The notes under the pieces: model-generated | What the model was told of the DNA's origin: nothing | Seen by the model: only the letters and a program-made list of their open reading frames with translations | Database searches by the model: none | Made by a program: the position numbers and the translations under genes | Assembly (NCBI GenBank): GCA_947095535.1 | Contig: OX352773.1 | Location: 154,498,771-154,562,770, forward strand | Direction: 5' to 3' | DNA: 64,000 bases | Source of the DNA: Poecilobothrus nobilitatus | Lineage: Eukaryota > Arthropoda > Insecta > Diptera > Dolichopodidae | Part shown: positions 35,987 to 47,391 of the stretch, piece after piece | Layout of the letters: each line of letters starts with the position of its first letter | Numbering within the stretch: position 1 is the first letter of the stretch

Positions 35987-37284
35987 AAAATGTATGCTCC
36001 TTTTTTGAAGTTTACAAAAATTTTCACTTATGTTTATTTTCTCGTTCTTGGAGCTATGTATGACCTGTATTAAACCTTTCTTTTTTTATCTTTTTTTATT
36101 TAATTCAGAATGTGGTGACATTAAAGGTTTATGTGTTCGTATATGACCTCTTGGATCTTCTTTTATTTTTCCTTTCCCTAAACGATCTGTCTTTTTCGTT
36201 TTTAGTCACAGTTTAGCGATCTGTTGGAAATTTATAATCATTTTGGTTTAATGAATTCTAAAAATTTTTCTTTACTAAATTAATGAAAGTTGAAATTTAA
36301 TATTCGATTTATTTCCAAGATTACAATACTTTTTTTGTAATATGTTTATTAGAAACTAATAAAAAAAAAAAAGTGGTGAAAAGTTTACTGTATAAATTAT
36401 AAAAGTTATGATTAAAATCTACTCCTTTATTTTTGTTTTAATCCAATCGGAATGAATTTATTAGTATTTTGATTAACTTAATTAAACCTAATACAAAAAA
36501 TGTTTCTTTTATAGTCTCCATATATATGAAATTTTAGCAAAATATTTTACTTAATAAGAAAAATTTATTTGATTGTTTTTTGGCTTGTGTAAATTACAAG
36601 GTCAAAAATTATGATGATATAATAATATAATATGTGTATTTTCTTAATATCTTATAGTTTATCATTTATGCATAAATTATCCCAGAAAATTATAACTATA
36701 GATATTAAAAAACTCTTATCAATTTATTTCAAGAGATTCATTAATCCTTATATAGAGTATTTATCTTTTAGTGATGATTCAAAAAAATAGAAACTTTGAA
36801 TCATTGACCTCGTTATAAGGACATGACAGATTTTTTTTTAAAATTTTTTATGTTATTTTGACAATATTTTAAAAATAATTGAGTTTTTATGTCCATATGT
36901 TCATCCATACGTCTGTATGTCGATTAGTATTAAAAATTAATATCATCATCATTTTTAATGTTATTCATTTTCTTTTTTTCTCTTCCTTTTATGCTTAACA
37001 TAATATAGTGATATATAATATTCGTACAAGGATATTACGTTGTGTGTGTTTTGTTAATGGTTTACTATAACTCTTTATCAATATTTTTTTCAGATTTTAT
37101 TAACTCTGTAGGAGTTTTTATAATTTCCTGAAATTCTATATAATAGTTTTATATCTAGAATTGGTATTTATTTGCTGTAAAATAGTTAATATAACAGTTT
37201 AGATAGTTTGAGATCGGTCATGCAACGGTACTTTATTCTTAATTGTAAAATATTGATAAGGTTAAATATTGTTATTTTATCTGA

Positions 37285-37347
37285 ATATTGACGTATTGAT
37301 GGTCTTCGAAATCGAAATGTTTCCGTTTTAAATCCCGATCAGGGCAT
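37285..37347 (+). repeat. Possible decayed tRNA-like SINE head
   Basis: ggtcttcgaaatcgaaa and cgttttaaatcccgatcagggcat align by eye with ggtctttcacacgaaagg and ggttcaaaccccggttgggtcat of the 30767 sequence. The upstream half is not recognisable. Confidence 0.3.
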
Positions 37348-38139
37348 ATATACAATATTAATAGTTTATATCGTAAAAGTTATATCGTAATTGATAATTA
37401 ATTAATATCGTAACATAAAATAAATAATTGTATCCGATAATAGATTGTGTACTAGTATAATATTTCTATTTCATAATCTTGTACAATAATTGCAGCCCAA
37501 TAATTTTCAGCTTGGTAAAAATAATGTTTAAAAAGTTATTGAAGTTCAGTCAAATATAAATAATAATTGACTATGTACTAGCTCATAGGAGTGGAAAGCG
37601 CAAACAAAGAAAAACAATTTGCTTTTTAATTCAATTCTCGCTTTTTGCCGGCCTAAGTAGTAACGCGGTGACAACAAAATGTAATTTTAGCTATAATAAG
37701 TCGTAGACTAAGTTAAGTTACTCAGTTAACTTTTCTCAAAATATTAGATAAGACAAATTTTATAGACTATATAGGAAAGTAAAATTAAATTTGTCCTTAA
37801 AAATTTCTTTATGTATCTAATTTGTATATAAATTTGAAAACTAAATGCAAAAAAATATGTTACTTTTCTCTTTAGAAAAGAATTTTCTACATTATAAACA
37901 ACTAAATATTTTTGATTTGTTTAAAAAGAGAATTGTACAAAATTTTCTGTTGATGTTTAGTGAACTTTGATGTACTAAAAGGATTATTAAACAAACCTGT
38001 ACTTTCTCGGGTGATTGACAAAGTAAGCAGGCATGTACTATTTTATATTAACTCATCATAAAAATTATAAGAAAAAACATTTAACTAAAAGTTAATGAGG
38101 AAGACATTAGAAAGCACGGTTCTAAAAATCTTAAATTTT

Positions 38140-38310
38140 AACTCAACTGAAATTTTAACTCAATTCAAAACTTGATTCCGTTCAATATTTGAGTCCGCAC
38201 AATTGTGAGTTCACTCAAACTGAGAGCGCAATTATATAGATCGTATTGAGACTTGTGTGAGAACTCAAAATTTGAGTTGAGCGTGTGAGTTGAGTTTGGC
38301 ATTTGATTTC
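38140..38310. repeat. Cluster of AACTCA / TGAGTT motifs
   Basis: At least eight copies of the pentamer pair GAGTT/AACTC lie in both orientations within 170 bp, including the palindrome AACTCAAA-A-TTTGAGTT at 38262-38278. Origin unknown. Confidence 0.4.
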
Positions 38311-39686
38311 GCTCATTTACAACTCTGTTACACAGTTAATACAACATTAGTTTAAAGTGATTCTAATTAAAAAAAATTGGAAATCTAATTGAAATTAACA
38401 GTTGAAATTTTTACATAAAAAAAAACCTTGACAAACCTTTTTACATAAAATATTTATAAAGAAAGCTATGCAGAAACTTATGTTAAAAAACAAAATATAA
38501 AGAGAAAAGAAAAAACAAAAAAAGAAAATAATTAAAGAAATTCCATATTCTTTACCGATATCTTATTAAAATGTTTCATTATTTTTCCATTCCATATCCA
38601 TTTTGGAGTGAGAATCAATAATTTACTAATTATTTATTTAGCTGGAAGTGTTCTGTAAGACTATTAATAAAATATTTTGATTACATCCTTTTTAATGTAA
38701 AGGGAAACGGAAAATTTGTTGTTTAAGTATAACTAATAGTAGAAGTTTTTCAACAAATTTTTTTTTTTTTTTTTTGTTGCCGCAAATTGACTAAAATTTA
38801 TTTTCATATTTTATCACATCAACAAGTTAAAACATTGAATAGTCATCAATTTAACGAATAAAATCATTTTATATACCAAAAACTGTGGTAGTACTGATAA
38901 AACTAAAGGACTAAAGTCATCTAAGATAGTTAAATCTCGTTCAATTTGATGTTAAAACGTTTTAAGGGTAATTCTTATTTTTACATCATAACGGACTGTT
39001 GTTTACTGTGCAGTGGTTGTAAAAATAGACAATCTAACATAATTATTTTACCATAATGTTTTTGGTTTAAATATAAACCAAATGACTAATAATATTATTT
39101 ATAGCTTTTCTTTAACATTAAATTATTTTGTTCATAAGAAGCAAATATGCAATCAACAACTTCTAATGTATAAGAAAAAGAAAGATGAAGAAAATTACAA
39201 AAAAAATCTTATAATAAATTTTATTCTATTTTTCTGATGGGTTTTTTGTTTTTCTTTTATAAAAGGATATTAGCAACAGATGTGCAATGATGTCGAAAAA
39301 ATGTTATATTATGTCACCTGTTGTACAGGTTATAAAATAATAATAATAATAAAAAAAAAAAATAGTAAAAACTGTTTTGCCAGAAGACAAAATAATAAAT
39401 TTTATATAGCTTTACATTATGTATATATCAGTGTTACCATATGAAAAAAAATAATTAGAATAATTATTAGTGTAAAAACTTATATCGTATACGTATTAAT
39501 AAAATATTATTCAATATGGCGTTAAGGACCTGTAATTATTTCTGTTAATTATCAAATACTTAACACAAAACAAATAAAGTTTTAAATGAAATTTTTGTCT
39601 GTCTAATATTAATTCAGTATGTGGTACAAATATATGGCAAACATTTATTTAATAAAAATAATTTTAGCGCTACATAATAAAATATG

Positions 39687-39800
39687 ATAGTGTATTTAAC
39701 AGTTTACTGTTACTGTTAAATACAGTATGGTATAACATAGTTTACACATAGTTTACTGTTAAGTATACACATAGTTTACTGTTAAATACACTATGGTATA
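39687..39800. repeat. Compound inverted and direct repeat cluster
   Basis: TGTATTTAACAGT (39691-39703) pairs perfectly with ACTGTTAAATACA (39712-39724) across an 8-nt loop. ACTGTTAAATACA[G/C]TATGGTATA occurs at 39712-39734 and again at 39778-39800. Between them acatagtttac repeats three times. Confidence 0.8.
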
Positions 39801-41090
39801 AGGATATTTGTAATATAAGCGCATTGTAAGGTTTTAGTCTTGTTATTTTTGGTTATATAAATAAAATTCAATTAACATGAAGTATCGATAAAAACTTCTA
39901 ATCGATAATATAGACAACTAATTTAAAATATTGTGGTAAAATTTTGGCTAGACAATCTACTAAAATATATTTGTACCATATTGCTTCAGGAATTTTGAAC
40001 TTTTTATCCTTTATTTTTGATTTTTTTTTTAAATTTCTTTTTAAATCCTATTCTTCAAAATACATAATCTGGGTATTTTTCTAATAACAGTTTTTCTCCT
40101 ATGTAGCTTTATTTTAAGTCATAACCTTATTCTAGATTACCATACCATTTTAATATCTTGTTATCAGTTCTTTGGAAAAGAGTATTTTTTTAGGAGTGTT
40201 GTACTCTACTCTATAACATGTATAACAAGATACAAGTATAATTTTAAATATTTTATTATTTTTATTATATATTGTGGTAATTTAATTTTTAAGAAAGTGG
40301 GACATTTTATTCAAAGAAAATAATTTTTTTTTTTTTTATTCTTAGTTATAATCAAAATATGTTGGACTTAAATATTCTAGAATTGCGTTCAGATAAAAAA
40401 TTTTGTTAATTTTTCTTATTATAAATTAATGCAACAAGAAACAGTAAAATATAAAGGATACAGTATCTGTAGATTATTTTATATATTTTGTAATTATATA
40501 TATATATATATATATATTCTGTATATATTCATTTTTATATGATACCTATACTCATATTCAATTTTTGTTTTGAAATTTGAATACCAAAGGGAGAACAGGA
40601 TTTAAAACTTTTTATTTGAAGAAAATTTACAAGAAAAGATAATTTTTTAAGTTTAAAATTTCTTTAAATTAATAAAAAAAGAAAAAGGATAAATCATATA
40701 CCTATATTAACTACCTACCTTTGAAAGAAAAGCAGGAATACAATTAGAATTATAATAAAATAAATTACTGAATACTCTTATGAAATTATAGATGTTTAAC
40801 AGTGTTTTTTTTTTTGGTGATGTGCTATTACTTAAACAAATTGGTATAATTTAAAGTTGTGGTATTTTAATGATCACACTTGTTGTTTTTAGTTAAATAT
40901 ATCCTTTGTTTTTACTTAAGAATTTTAACAATTATTATTATTTTGATGTTTTAGAGGTTCTAAACTTTTTGAAGGACTAAATTCTTTTAAATAATTATTA
41001 AGCTCTAAAATCATTATAAAACTCATAAATAAAATATAATAAAATAGAGTAACGAAGACATATAAAATCAAACTTTTTTAAAAGGGCACA
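39801..41090. other. AT-rich DNA with a TA microsatellite
   Basis: (TA)n at about 40495-40517. No gene or bounded element recognised. Confidence 0.6.
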
Positions 41091-41725
41091 CTTCCCAAAT
41101 GATAGCAAAAACTGTTTAGAATTATGACTAATTTTTTTAGATCAAAATCTATAGTTCTTTTTCGGAATTTTGTGTGTGAAGAAAATTTTGGAACAGACAC
41201 TTTCTTCAATGTTAAGGAAATCTTACATAACTAAGAAAAATCGTTAACACAATATGTTAAAATATATAATGTTCAAACTTTGATTTTTATGTTTTTCTTT
41301 TAAGAAATTTGCACAGATGTTTAAGTTACAGAACTTTAAAAATGTTGAGTTATCATAGTTTTCAACCCCTAAACAGAGTAAACAAAAATTTTTTTCTAAT
41401 GTAATTTTTTCTGTTTATTATCATAAATTTTCCAATTTCAAGGTTCTTAAAGCTAACTAAACACGAGAGACTAAAATTGATAGAACTTTACTGAGTGCTT
41501 ACACACATGTAGATCGCTTTACCTACATTTTTCTCTCAGTTCTACCATTTTTCATTTCCCGTGTGTACTTAGCTTAATAAAAGAGTTTTGCACATAGGAA
41601 GAAGCAAACATTTTGCGAAATTTTTTTTTATATAACGGTAAATTTAAATACTAAATTGCAAAAATGTATACAATATTTAACATATATATTTATAAAGATA
41701 AAAAAATGTCCCCTCTTTTAAAGGG
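41090..41725 (-). mobile_element. Decayed family A/D body
   Basis: Blocks such as aagttacagaactttaaaaa, caacccctaaacagagt and tatataacggtaaatttaaat correspond in order to the family A body on the minus strand. It directly abuts the intact plus-strand family A element. Confidence 0.4.
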
Positions 41726-41735
41726 ATATTATTTT

Positions 41736-43306
41736 TATACCCGTACGATAGGATCGGGTATAATAAAATTACTCCTCCGTTTGTAACACCTCGAAATAAG
41801 CGAGCTAGATATACCTTCAAAGGTATGGATCGGATCAGAAAAAAATTCTAAGACTTTTGAGCCATGTCCGTCCGTCCGTCCGTCCGTCCGTCAGCACGCT
41901 AACTCAAAAACTAAGAAAGCTAGAATCTTGAAATTTACACAAAATATTCTTGGAGTAATTTGTAGGTTCCCTATTTTTTTTGGTTGAGTTAGGACCAAAC
42001 CTTAAGGTAGCTCTCGAACACCTAACTTTTAGATCCCCACATTTTTTTTGAAATAGAGCTATGAAATTTTAACTGCTGATAGATCTCACAAAAATATTAA
42101 TTTTATTTTTAATAACTTTTTTTTGTAGCCCCACCCGTTACGGAGCTACAGCTCCCCAAAGGTTCAAAAAAGCTCTATATTTAAATTGTTATAGCACAAG
42201 TTGTATAAGATATATCTTCATTTTGAAAACGCCAAACGATAACTACTTTTATTAGCTTTAAAAGTATATATACAGTAAATATATATTTGTGGCATACGGT
42301 GTCTTAATTTACCGTTATGCGAAACTCAAATTTTGCAAAATCCTTTAACCCTTCTATCTTCTAAACGGTTTAAGTTGGAAACTTGAAATTTTGACAGAAG
42401 TTAGATCTTTGAAAATAAGTATGAGTCATTTCAGAAATTTTTTTTGTATCGGCCCCCGTTTAGGAGCTGTAAGGGGTCAAAAACTGAAAATTTCCTTTTT
42501 TTAAACACCTGTTAAAATTTTTTTGAAGCAATACACAAAAATTAAAGCTTCAACATTATACTCTTATTTCTGTTAACAACTTTTTTTAATAATATAGGGT
42601 TACTTTATAATTGACGAAAGTGTTACTTGATTTCTTGATTTTTTCAAATTTTCTAACAAATTTCTTCAACAAATTTTTTGCATTTGTTTTACTCGATAAT
42701 TTGAAATTGTTGAGGATATAATGCGTAGTACAAAAAATGTCAATAAATAAACAACATAACGGTTGCTTGAAGAATTTTTATTTATATGATATTGATATAT
42801 ATATATACTTATATAATATCATGTTTATTTACATATGGTATATGTCACTAGTGAGTGAATGATAAGAGTATATATGTATATTATATAGCGCCGTATTTAC
42901 ATATATATATGTATTTTATTGTACTTATAAGAAATTATTCTGTCAATGGAATATTTAAATATAATATAATATAATATTTAAAATTATATTTATTATTTTG
43001 TACTAAGTAAATTTAATATACATTTACCGCTTAGTATTAAATGGTACTATAGAATATTTGAAAAAGTTTTGGATTGATAATCGTTACGTGGAAGGTTAGA
43101 ATCTGCTTTTGAAGAATGTACATATAAACATATAGTTTGAATATATGTACAACCCATAGTTCTAGGAATTATAAAATTCACCCAAATTATTTTAAAATAC
43201 TAAAATATTAAAAAAATAATATATTAAGCAGAGTGACAGGCTGTGAACATACTAACGGTTCGTACGGGTATCTAAGAGTTGACAAAGTCAACTGTATTCT
43301 TCCTCG
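41736..43306 (+). mobile_element. HINE-like family A element, full length (about 1.57 kb)
   Basis: Best reference copy. The 5' palindrome is TATACCCG...CGGGTATA (41736-41762). The 12-bp subterminal inverted repeats ATACCCGTACGA (41737-41748) and TCGTACGGGTAT (43260-43271) are perfect. A hairpin AGTTGAC-aaa-GTCAACT (43277-43293) is followed 13 nt later by the end CTCG next to T-rich DNA. (GTCC)n lies at about 41868-41891, followed by cacgctaactcaaaaac. No protein is encoded. These are hallmarks of DINE-1/HINE non-autonomous Helentrons; an autonomous partner is not in the window. Confidence 0.85.
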
Positions 43307-43329
43307 TTTACAGTGCAATATAGTTTTTA

Positions 43330-43450
43330 GCAGAATGTAAGATATATATATAGATTTGAAAATAGGATTTTTGAAAACTTGGAATGGCTGTAACTTCGTT
43401 TTGGATGGTGCTACATAAAAATACACAGTCAGACGGACAGACAGAGTTAA
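43330..43450 (-). mobile_element. Short family D fragment
   Basis: ggatggtgctacataaaaatacacagtc and agacggacagacagag resemble the inverted family D start. Confidence 0.35.
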
Positions 43451-44171
43451 ATTAACATTTATGAAATTTGTTAAAAATTAACAAGAATTTTATTTGAGGG
43501 AATTACCGATTTAAAGTATGTAATTTTCAAGTTTTTTAGTAAATTATTAAAAATTCATTATTAAGGAAAAATCATTATCATTTAATTATTTTGTCATTTT
43601 GTTCAAAATTTCGTGTATATGTTCTTTAACAGGAAAATGTTAGAGTTGGTTTAACAAGAGTTTGATGAGCTGAATTTGATTTTAATCAATTTAATTTATT
43701 TTATGAATGAGAAAATCTTCAAAAAAAAAAAAATATTAACGATCTGACTGATATATAAATTGACCAAATTTATCTAAAATTTGTTACGCAGTTTTTTTTT
43801 AATATGTAAATATCCTGTAAATATGTTTTAGGAAATGAAAATCATCGCCCTTTATTCAAATTATATGAAATATCCCTTGTGATTACAAACTGTAATCAGA
43901 ATTGTACAAATATTTTCTTCAGATTGACATATACCCACATATTTGATGAATAGACGTATTGCAACGTTTTAACAGAACGAAATTTATTCAAAGAATTCCT
44001 CCAGCTAAATCAACAATTCTGCATAATTAAATGAACTCATCTCTGATTTTAAAGAAGGTTCGTAATAAATTTATGTTGAGTTTTCTATAGTCGTTTAGTT
44101 ACAATTTGATACAAATCAATAGTTTGTTAAAATTTTTTAGCGAATCGAGAAATTTTTACTTGCCGTTTAAT
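43450..44171. other. AT-rich DNA, nothing recognised
   Basis: No supported gene or repeat. Confidence 0.6.
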
Positions 44172-44520
44172 TATACCCGTACGATAAGGATCGGGTATAT
44201 TAAAATTGCTCCTCCGTTTGTAACACCTCGAAATAAACTAGCTAGATATACCTTCAAAGGTATGGATTGGATCAGAATCAAATAATAAGCCGATTGAGCT
44301 TTGTTCGTCCGTCCGTCCGTCAGCAAGATAACTTAAAAACTAAGAAAGCTAGAGTCTTGAAATTAGCACAAGATATTCATACAACAATTTGTAGGTCCCC
44401 TTTTTGTTTTTGGTTCAAATCCGACCAAAACTTCGGGTAGCTCTCGAACACCTAACTTTTAGTTTCCCACATTTTTTTTGAAATAGAGACATAAAATTTA
44501 AACTGTAGGTCTTTATCATA
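44172..44520 (+). mobile_element. 5' part of a family A element (interrupted)
   Basis: It starts TATACCCGTACGATAAGG, with the ctagatataccttcaaagg block, a (GTCC)n tract (about 44306-44322) and tcagcaagataacttaaaaac. Similarity to family A is lost after about 44520. A family A 3' end resumes at 46073. Confidence 0.8.
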
Positions 44521-44539
44521 AAAGCTTTCTGAGTTGATT

Positions 44540-44870
44540 TGGTTATGATACATTAACCCGTTTCAGCATCAGGCTTCAGGCCATGAAGTTTCTAATTTTT
44601 TTGTCGTTGTGCTTAAAGTATTTAACCAATTGAAAATTTGCATAAGTATTGAACTTTGGCACACAAACTCATTCAATAAATTTTGTCGTGATACATTAAC
44701 ACATTTCGGCACGATAGACTGTCAAAAAAAATGTTTGCTTCTAATTTGTGTCTAATTTGGCAGGATGAATTTATGGTTCTAAATAAAGCCTGTGACAAAA
44801 TGTTTGTTAACGTTTCTTAACCCATTTCCGCACGAGCACCTATTAAAAATATTTTGCCTAATTTTTTGTA
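44540..44870 (+). repeat. Three imperfect tandem units (about 120-145 bp)
   Basis: The landmarks gatacattaacccgtttc, gatacattaacacatttcgg and tttcttaacccatttccg, each followed by gc[a/..]cga/atca and an attctaattttt-like tail, recur at about 44547, 44692 and 44812. They lie inside the insert that splits the family A copy. Confidence 0.55.
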
Positions 44871-45479
44871 TTGTTATTATTATTAAAAAGATATTTCCAA
44901 CACTCTTTACTTTTATCTATACTGTTTTTAATATTCCATAAAAACCTTTCAATGCAAATTTCAAATATATAACAGTAATTAAAATACCCTTATTAAGTAT
45001 CTTAAGAATACTGTGTTTAAGTCTTAACAACATAACATTTTCAGTCGTTGTTAAAAAACAGAAACAATCTTCTACATACGACAATCATTATTCAGAAATG
45101 CATTACTTATATGTGGTATACCTATATAAGATGAAAGTGTATAACATATTTCCCATAAAATATCATTCAAATATGTACATAGTATGTATAATGTGCGCAT
45201 ATTTAAAAATACTATAAACATAATCAATTAAATTAGAAAACATATTCACATTTCTGTACAGTATTTGATCAAAAATAAGTACATACATATTTAAAGAACA
45301 GAAAACCTTACATTCGTATCCATATACAATTTTTAGACATATTTTCAGCTAATTAATTTGAAAACATAATTAGAAAAAGTAAACGTAAAAAATTCTAGTT
45401 GATTTATAAAGGTAAAAAACAATCATGTATTTTTTATATTGAAAATATGTTAAACAGAACCTGAGATGCATGCATTTAA

Positions 45480-45690
45480 AAAGAAGTTTTTTCAAAATTT
45501 GAAGAGCTGTCGGTGCTGTAGGATCTTCAACGATGAGGGTACATAAAAAAGTTGTTCTACAACATTACTCTTTTAAGAGACCTATGCATAGTTAATACTT
45601 CATTGCTCTTTATTAAACAGTATATAAATTTTGTAAACAGACGGAGGGACAAACCAAACCTAATAGTAAATTTTTCAAAATGTGCTTAAA
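45480..45690 (-). mobile_element. Family D fragment
   Basis: Minus strand: AAGCACATTTTGAAAAATTT, GTCCCTCCGTCTGTTTACAAA, AAAGAGCAATGAAG, and TTGTAGAACAACTTTTTTATG, in the order of the 29.8 kb copy. Confidence 0.5.
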
Positions 45691-46072
45691 AGGATAGTTC
45701 ACAAAAACATGAAGTGACATTACTTACGAAAAAAAATGTATTATATTATGGTCTTTTATAATTGAAATGCAATTTTATGTTTCCGTATTAACGAATATAT
45801 TGTGAAAACTCACTTCGGCATAATTGTGTACTCAATAGATCATTGATTGCTTTAAAGAATTTTTGTAGACGAATTGTCTCTAATTGTTCGCTTTGTTTAT
45901 TCAATTTAACTAAATGTAATAAAAAATAGAATATAAACTGCCAGCATCTGTAAATGTATAGTAATAAGTTAACTATATTAATTAAATTATATTAACGCAG
46001 AAACAAAAGTTAATAATTTTTTATTTCGTAAAGCCAATAAGATAATCCGGGCAACGTCTGGTACTCTGCTAG

Positions 46073-46162
46073 TAATATTATAAGCAGAGTGACATGCTAT
46101 GAATATTCTAATGGTTTGTATGGGTATCTAAGAGTTGACAAAGGCAACTGTATTCTTCACCG
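46073..46162 (+). mobile_element. 3' end of the interrupted family A element
   Basis: taatattataagcagagtgacatgc leads into atgggtatct, the hairpin gagttgacaaaggcaactg and ...ttcttcaccg before a T-run. It matches the last 90 bp of 41736-43306. Confidence 0.8.
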
Positions 46163-46558
46163 TTTTTAAAAGGCTTTTCATTATCAAGTCTATATGTTAA
46201 ACCATTATAAATAAATGTTTTTCTTAAGTATTTTTTTTTCTATATGATATTCCTACTGTTATTGAACTGTTATCAAATATAATTAGATTTTGTGCTTATC
46301 AGTGTTGTATCTCCAAGGTGTTATCTAAAAATAACTTTTACACAAAAAATATTAATTATAGAAATTTGATGAAAATTTGAATCAACCAAATTTAATGAAA
46401 ATATTATACTTGCTCTTTCGTTACCATTTTTCATCCAAATGAAAAAAATGTTCTTCTACTGATTTTCAATTTGAGATCCAAAAACAAAACTTGACGAAAA
46501 AACGAAAAGTTATAACCAATTGTTCGATTGTTTGTTAGTATGATCCTAAAGTATTTTT
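46163..46558. other. AT-rich spacer, nothing recognised
   Basis: No supported gene or repeat. Confidence 0.6.
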
Positions 46559-47391
46559 ACCGACCGCATACATTAAGGTAGGTATTGTTTTCATACTAAA
46601 AATTTGTACCCGAGATTTTGGCAAAAATGCACTGCTCCGGTGCGTAGAAGACTGTAAATTTTTGTTTTTAGTGTGATGTCTGTGTGTGTGTGTTTGGGAG
46701 TGTGCGGGTGCGTGTGTGTGTGTGGTTATGTTTGTGGGCACGTGTACAGTGTAAACGGCTGAGCGGAATTTTTTGAAATTTCATATTTAAGGTTTTGATG
46801 TAAATATCTCGGATTGATAAACTATTGGAGCATATCGGACAACCGGAAGTAGTAGTTTACTAGTGTCATTTTTAAGTGTTTTACAAATATTTTGTAACAG
46901 GAAAATATTATGAGAAAAATTATTAAGAAAAAATTGCCTTATGAATTTATATGAACAAATTTTTTTTTGTTTTTTTTTTTTATATTTACAAATTTATATA
47001 TTATATCTATGCATATTATTCTTTTGTTGATGACTCAAATTTCAAACTGTAAAATTTTTGTTAGTATTCAATTCAAATCTTATGTTAATTCAATATTCAA
47101 TATTAATCTTATGTTTGTTTTGTATTTGTTTACAGTTTTATTATTTTTTACTTCTAATATTTTTGAATGAAAAAAATAAATCATGTATATACATATGTAT
47201 AGATGTATGAATGAGTGAACATATTTTTACGATTAATTACATAGCTTATTATTATCATTGATTAAAAGAAAATGATGTCAAATTAATAGAAGTTATTTTG
47301 CTTTCATATAAATTATTATGTAAAAAATCTATGAATTTCGGCATTATACTTTACGTGTAATAGCGGTCGGTCCTGTGGAGCAGATAGCTGA
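46559..47391 (+). mobile_element. HINE-like family C element
   Basis: Same start (ACCGACCGCATAC), GT-rich microsatellite and AGCTGA end as the copy at 25933. GCGGTCGGT near the end is the exact inverse of the starting ACCGACCGC. Confidence 0.75.

Larger units (their letters stand above)
35987..39685. other. Gene-poor AT-rich stretch
   Basis: No gene identified. It contains a decayed tRNA-like block (37285-37347) and a cluster of AACTCA/TGAGTT motifs (38140-38310). A 33-codon minus-strand open stretch near 36080-36200 lacks a convincing acceptor. Confidence 0.5.
44521..46072 (+). mobile_element. Candidate Helitron insertion ending in CTAG
   Basis: The right end has a hairpin-forming CCGGGCAACGTCTGG, then TACTCTG, then CTAG (46069-46072) followed by T. 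That is the classic Helitron 3' terminus, and a family A element resumes at once at 46073. The 5' TC end was not located, and no Rep/helicase frame is visible, so this is a non-autonomous copy or a composite. A family D fragment lies inside (45480-45690). Confidence 0.5.

Noticed and set aside
36080..36200. Minus-strand 33-codon stretch (DRLGKGKIKEDPRGHIRTHK...) with a downstream AATAAA
   Set aside because: It looks protein-like, but an in-frame stop lies just upstream and no pyrimidine-rich acceptor precedes it. GC is only slightly raised.
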